From the NCBI RefSeq assembly GCF_003072505.1, contig NZ_NTGB01000001.1, positions 1,971,955 to 2,035,954 of the forward strand: a DNA stretch of 64,000 nt, in the 5' to 3' direction. The first letter of the stretch is position 1, and each line of letters opens with the position of its first letter. Below the pieces are notes generated by a model. The model saw only the letters and a list, made by a program, of their open reading frames with translations. It did no database searches and was not told the DNA's origin. Shown one piece after another: positions 63,740 to 64,000 of this stretch. This DNA comes from Polynucleobacter rarus (GTDB lineage Bacteria > Pseudomonadota > Gammaproteobacteria > Burkholderiales > Burkholderiaceae). The position numbers and the translations under genes were made by a program.

Positions 63740-63899
63740 CCCCACCCCCGACTTTTGTGGGGAACTTTGGCCGGACAGGGAGGACATAGCCCCTCCTTGG
63801 AGGCCCTTTGCGGTCAGGGCGAAGTCCGTTCATTTTTCAACAGATTAACGATCCGACCAAATCAGGTCTATTAGGAGATCCGATTCGTTGGAGACGGTG

Positions 63900-64000
63900 C
63901 TATGGATAGGCCTGTACCAAGCGGGCGTAGTCAAAGACCGTCCATAGCCAGGTGAGGAAGCGAAAGGTGGCAGCCCAGCCAGCATCGAACCCTTTGCCCA
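63900..64000 (-). CDS. C-terminal end of an unidentified protein (cut by window edge)
   Basis: 32 codons, minus strand, ending at TAG 63900-63902; the sequence is aromatic- and Leu-rich (W-L-W-T-V-F-D-Y) and could be a membrane helix or a transposase/phage tail end. I do not recognise it. Nothing clear lies between 63740 and 63899. Confidence 0.32.
   Translation of the reverse strand, partial: GKGFDAGWAATFRFLTWLWTVFDYARLVQAYP

Noticed and set aside
63681..63833. 51-residue N-terminal extension of the HTH antitoxin
   Set aside because: It runs across the -10/-35 promoter and TTCGA repeats; ATG 63680 is a better start.
1..64000. CRISPR arrays, tRNA or rRNA genes, prophage, replication origin
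   Set aside because: No regularly spaced repeats, no tRNA cloverleaf or T-loop pattern, no phage structural genes and no DnaA-box cluster were noticed on either strand.

Overview
The window reads as chromosomal DNA of a low-G+C betaproteobacterium of the order Burkholderiales. The pointers are two tripartite-tricarboxylate-type Bug receptors, a Burkholderiales-style porin, a urt-ure cluster and short intergenic gaps. A Polynucleobacter-like freshwater genome would fit, but this is inference; no rRNA or tRNA gene is present to settle it. Layout: (1) 1-13.9 kb is a mixed accessory stretch: the end of a molybdenum hydroxylase, two Bug receptors, a lone tnpB element with matching hairpins at both ends, a serine hydrolase, an FKBP isomerase, an exported metallo-beta-lactamase-fold protein, a cupin, an alpha/beta hydrolase, a MazF-like toxin-antitoxin pair, an SDR, an EamA exporter, a methyltransferase and a nitronate-monooxygenase-like enzyme. 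(2) 13.9-22.8 kb is a fatty-acid beta-oxidation block (fadD, OmpW/AlkL-like porin, thiolase, FadN-type bifunctional enzyme, acyl-CoA dehydrogenase, TetR regulator). fadD is split by one extra G in a G7 run, and two related inverted repeats look like TetR operators. (3) 22.8-24.4 kb holds an HpcH/HpaI aldolase and a ModA-like binding protein. (4) 24.5-35.9 kb is one long leftward urea unit, urtABCDE-ureDAJBCEFG. (5) 36.1-60.9 kb is a purine catabolism island: a BMP-family ABC importer, guanine deaminase, XdhABC, a porin, a Rieske oxygenase, XGPRT, 8-oxoguanine deaminase, an NMT1-type ABC importer, uraD, puuE, uraH, puuD, allantoicase, ureidoglycolate lyase, ribA and a hydroxypyruvate-isomerase-like protein. 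(6) 60.9-62.3 kb has an NTF2-like protein and 3-hydroxybutyryl-CoA dehydrogenase, closed by a strong terminator. (7) 62.4-64 kb is visibly G+C-richer and carries an HTH/PIN-domain toxin-antitoxin pair and a cut-off gene, so it looks like the edge of acquired DNA. How it works together: guanine is deaminated to xanthine, oxidised to urate by XdhAB, then converted by PuuD, UraH and UraD to allantoin, by PuuE to allantoate, and by allantoicase and AllA to glyoxylate plus two urea. The adjacent urease and Urt transporter turn that urea, and external urea, into ammonia. The whole route from guanine to ammonia lies within about 36 kb. Two regulatory layers are visible. A two-hairpin RNA in the puuD leader matches what I know of the NMT1-motif (xanthine/urate) riboswitch. 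Five TGGTGC-containing dyads lie upstream of urtA, the BMP permease, the porin/Rieske pair, the NMT1-type importer and the puuE/uraH pair. No CRISPR array, tRNA, rRNA or replication origin was seen.
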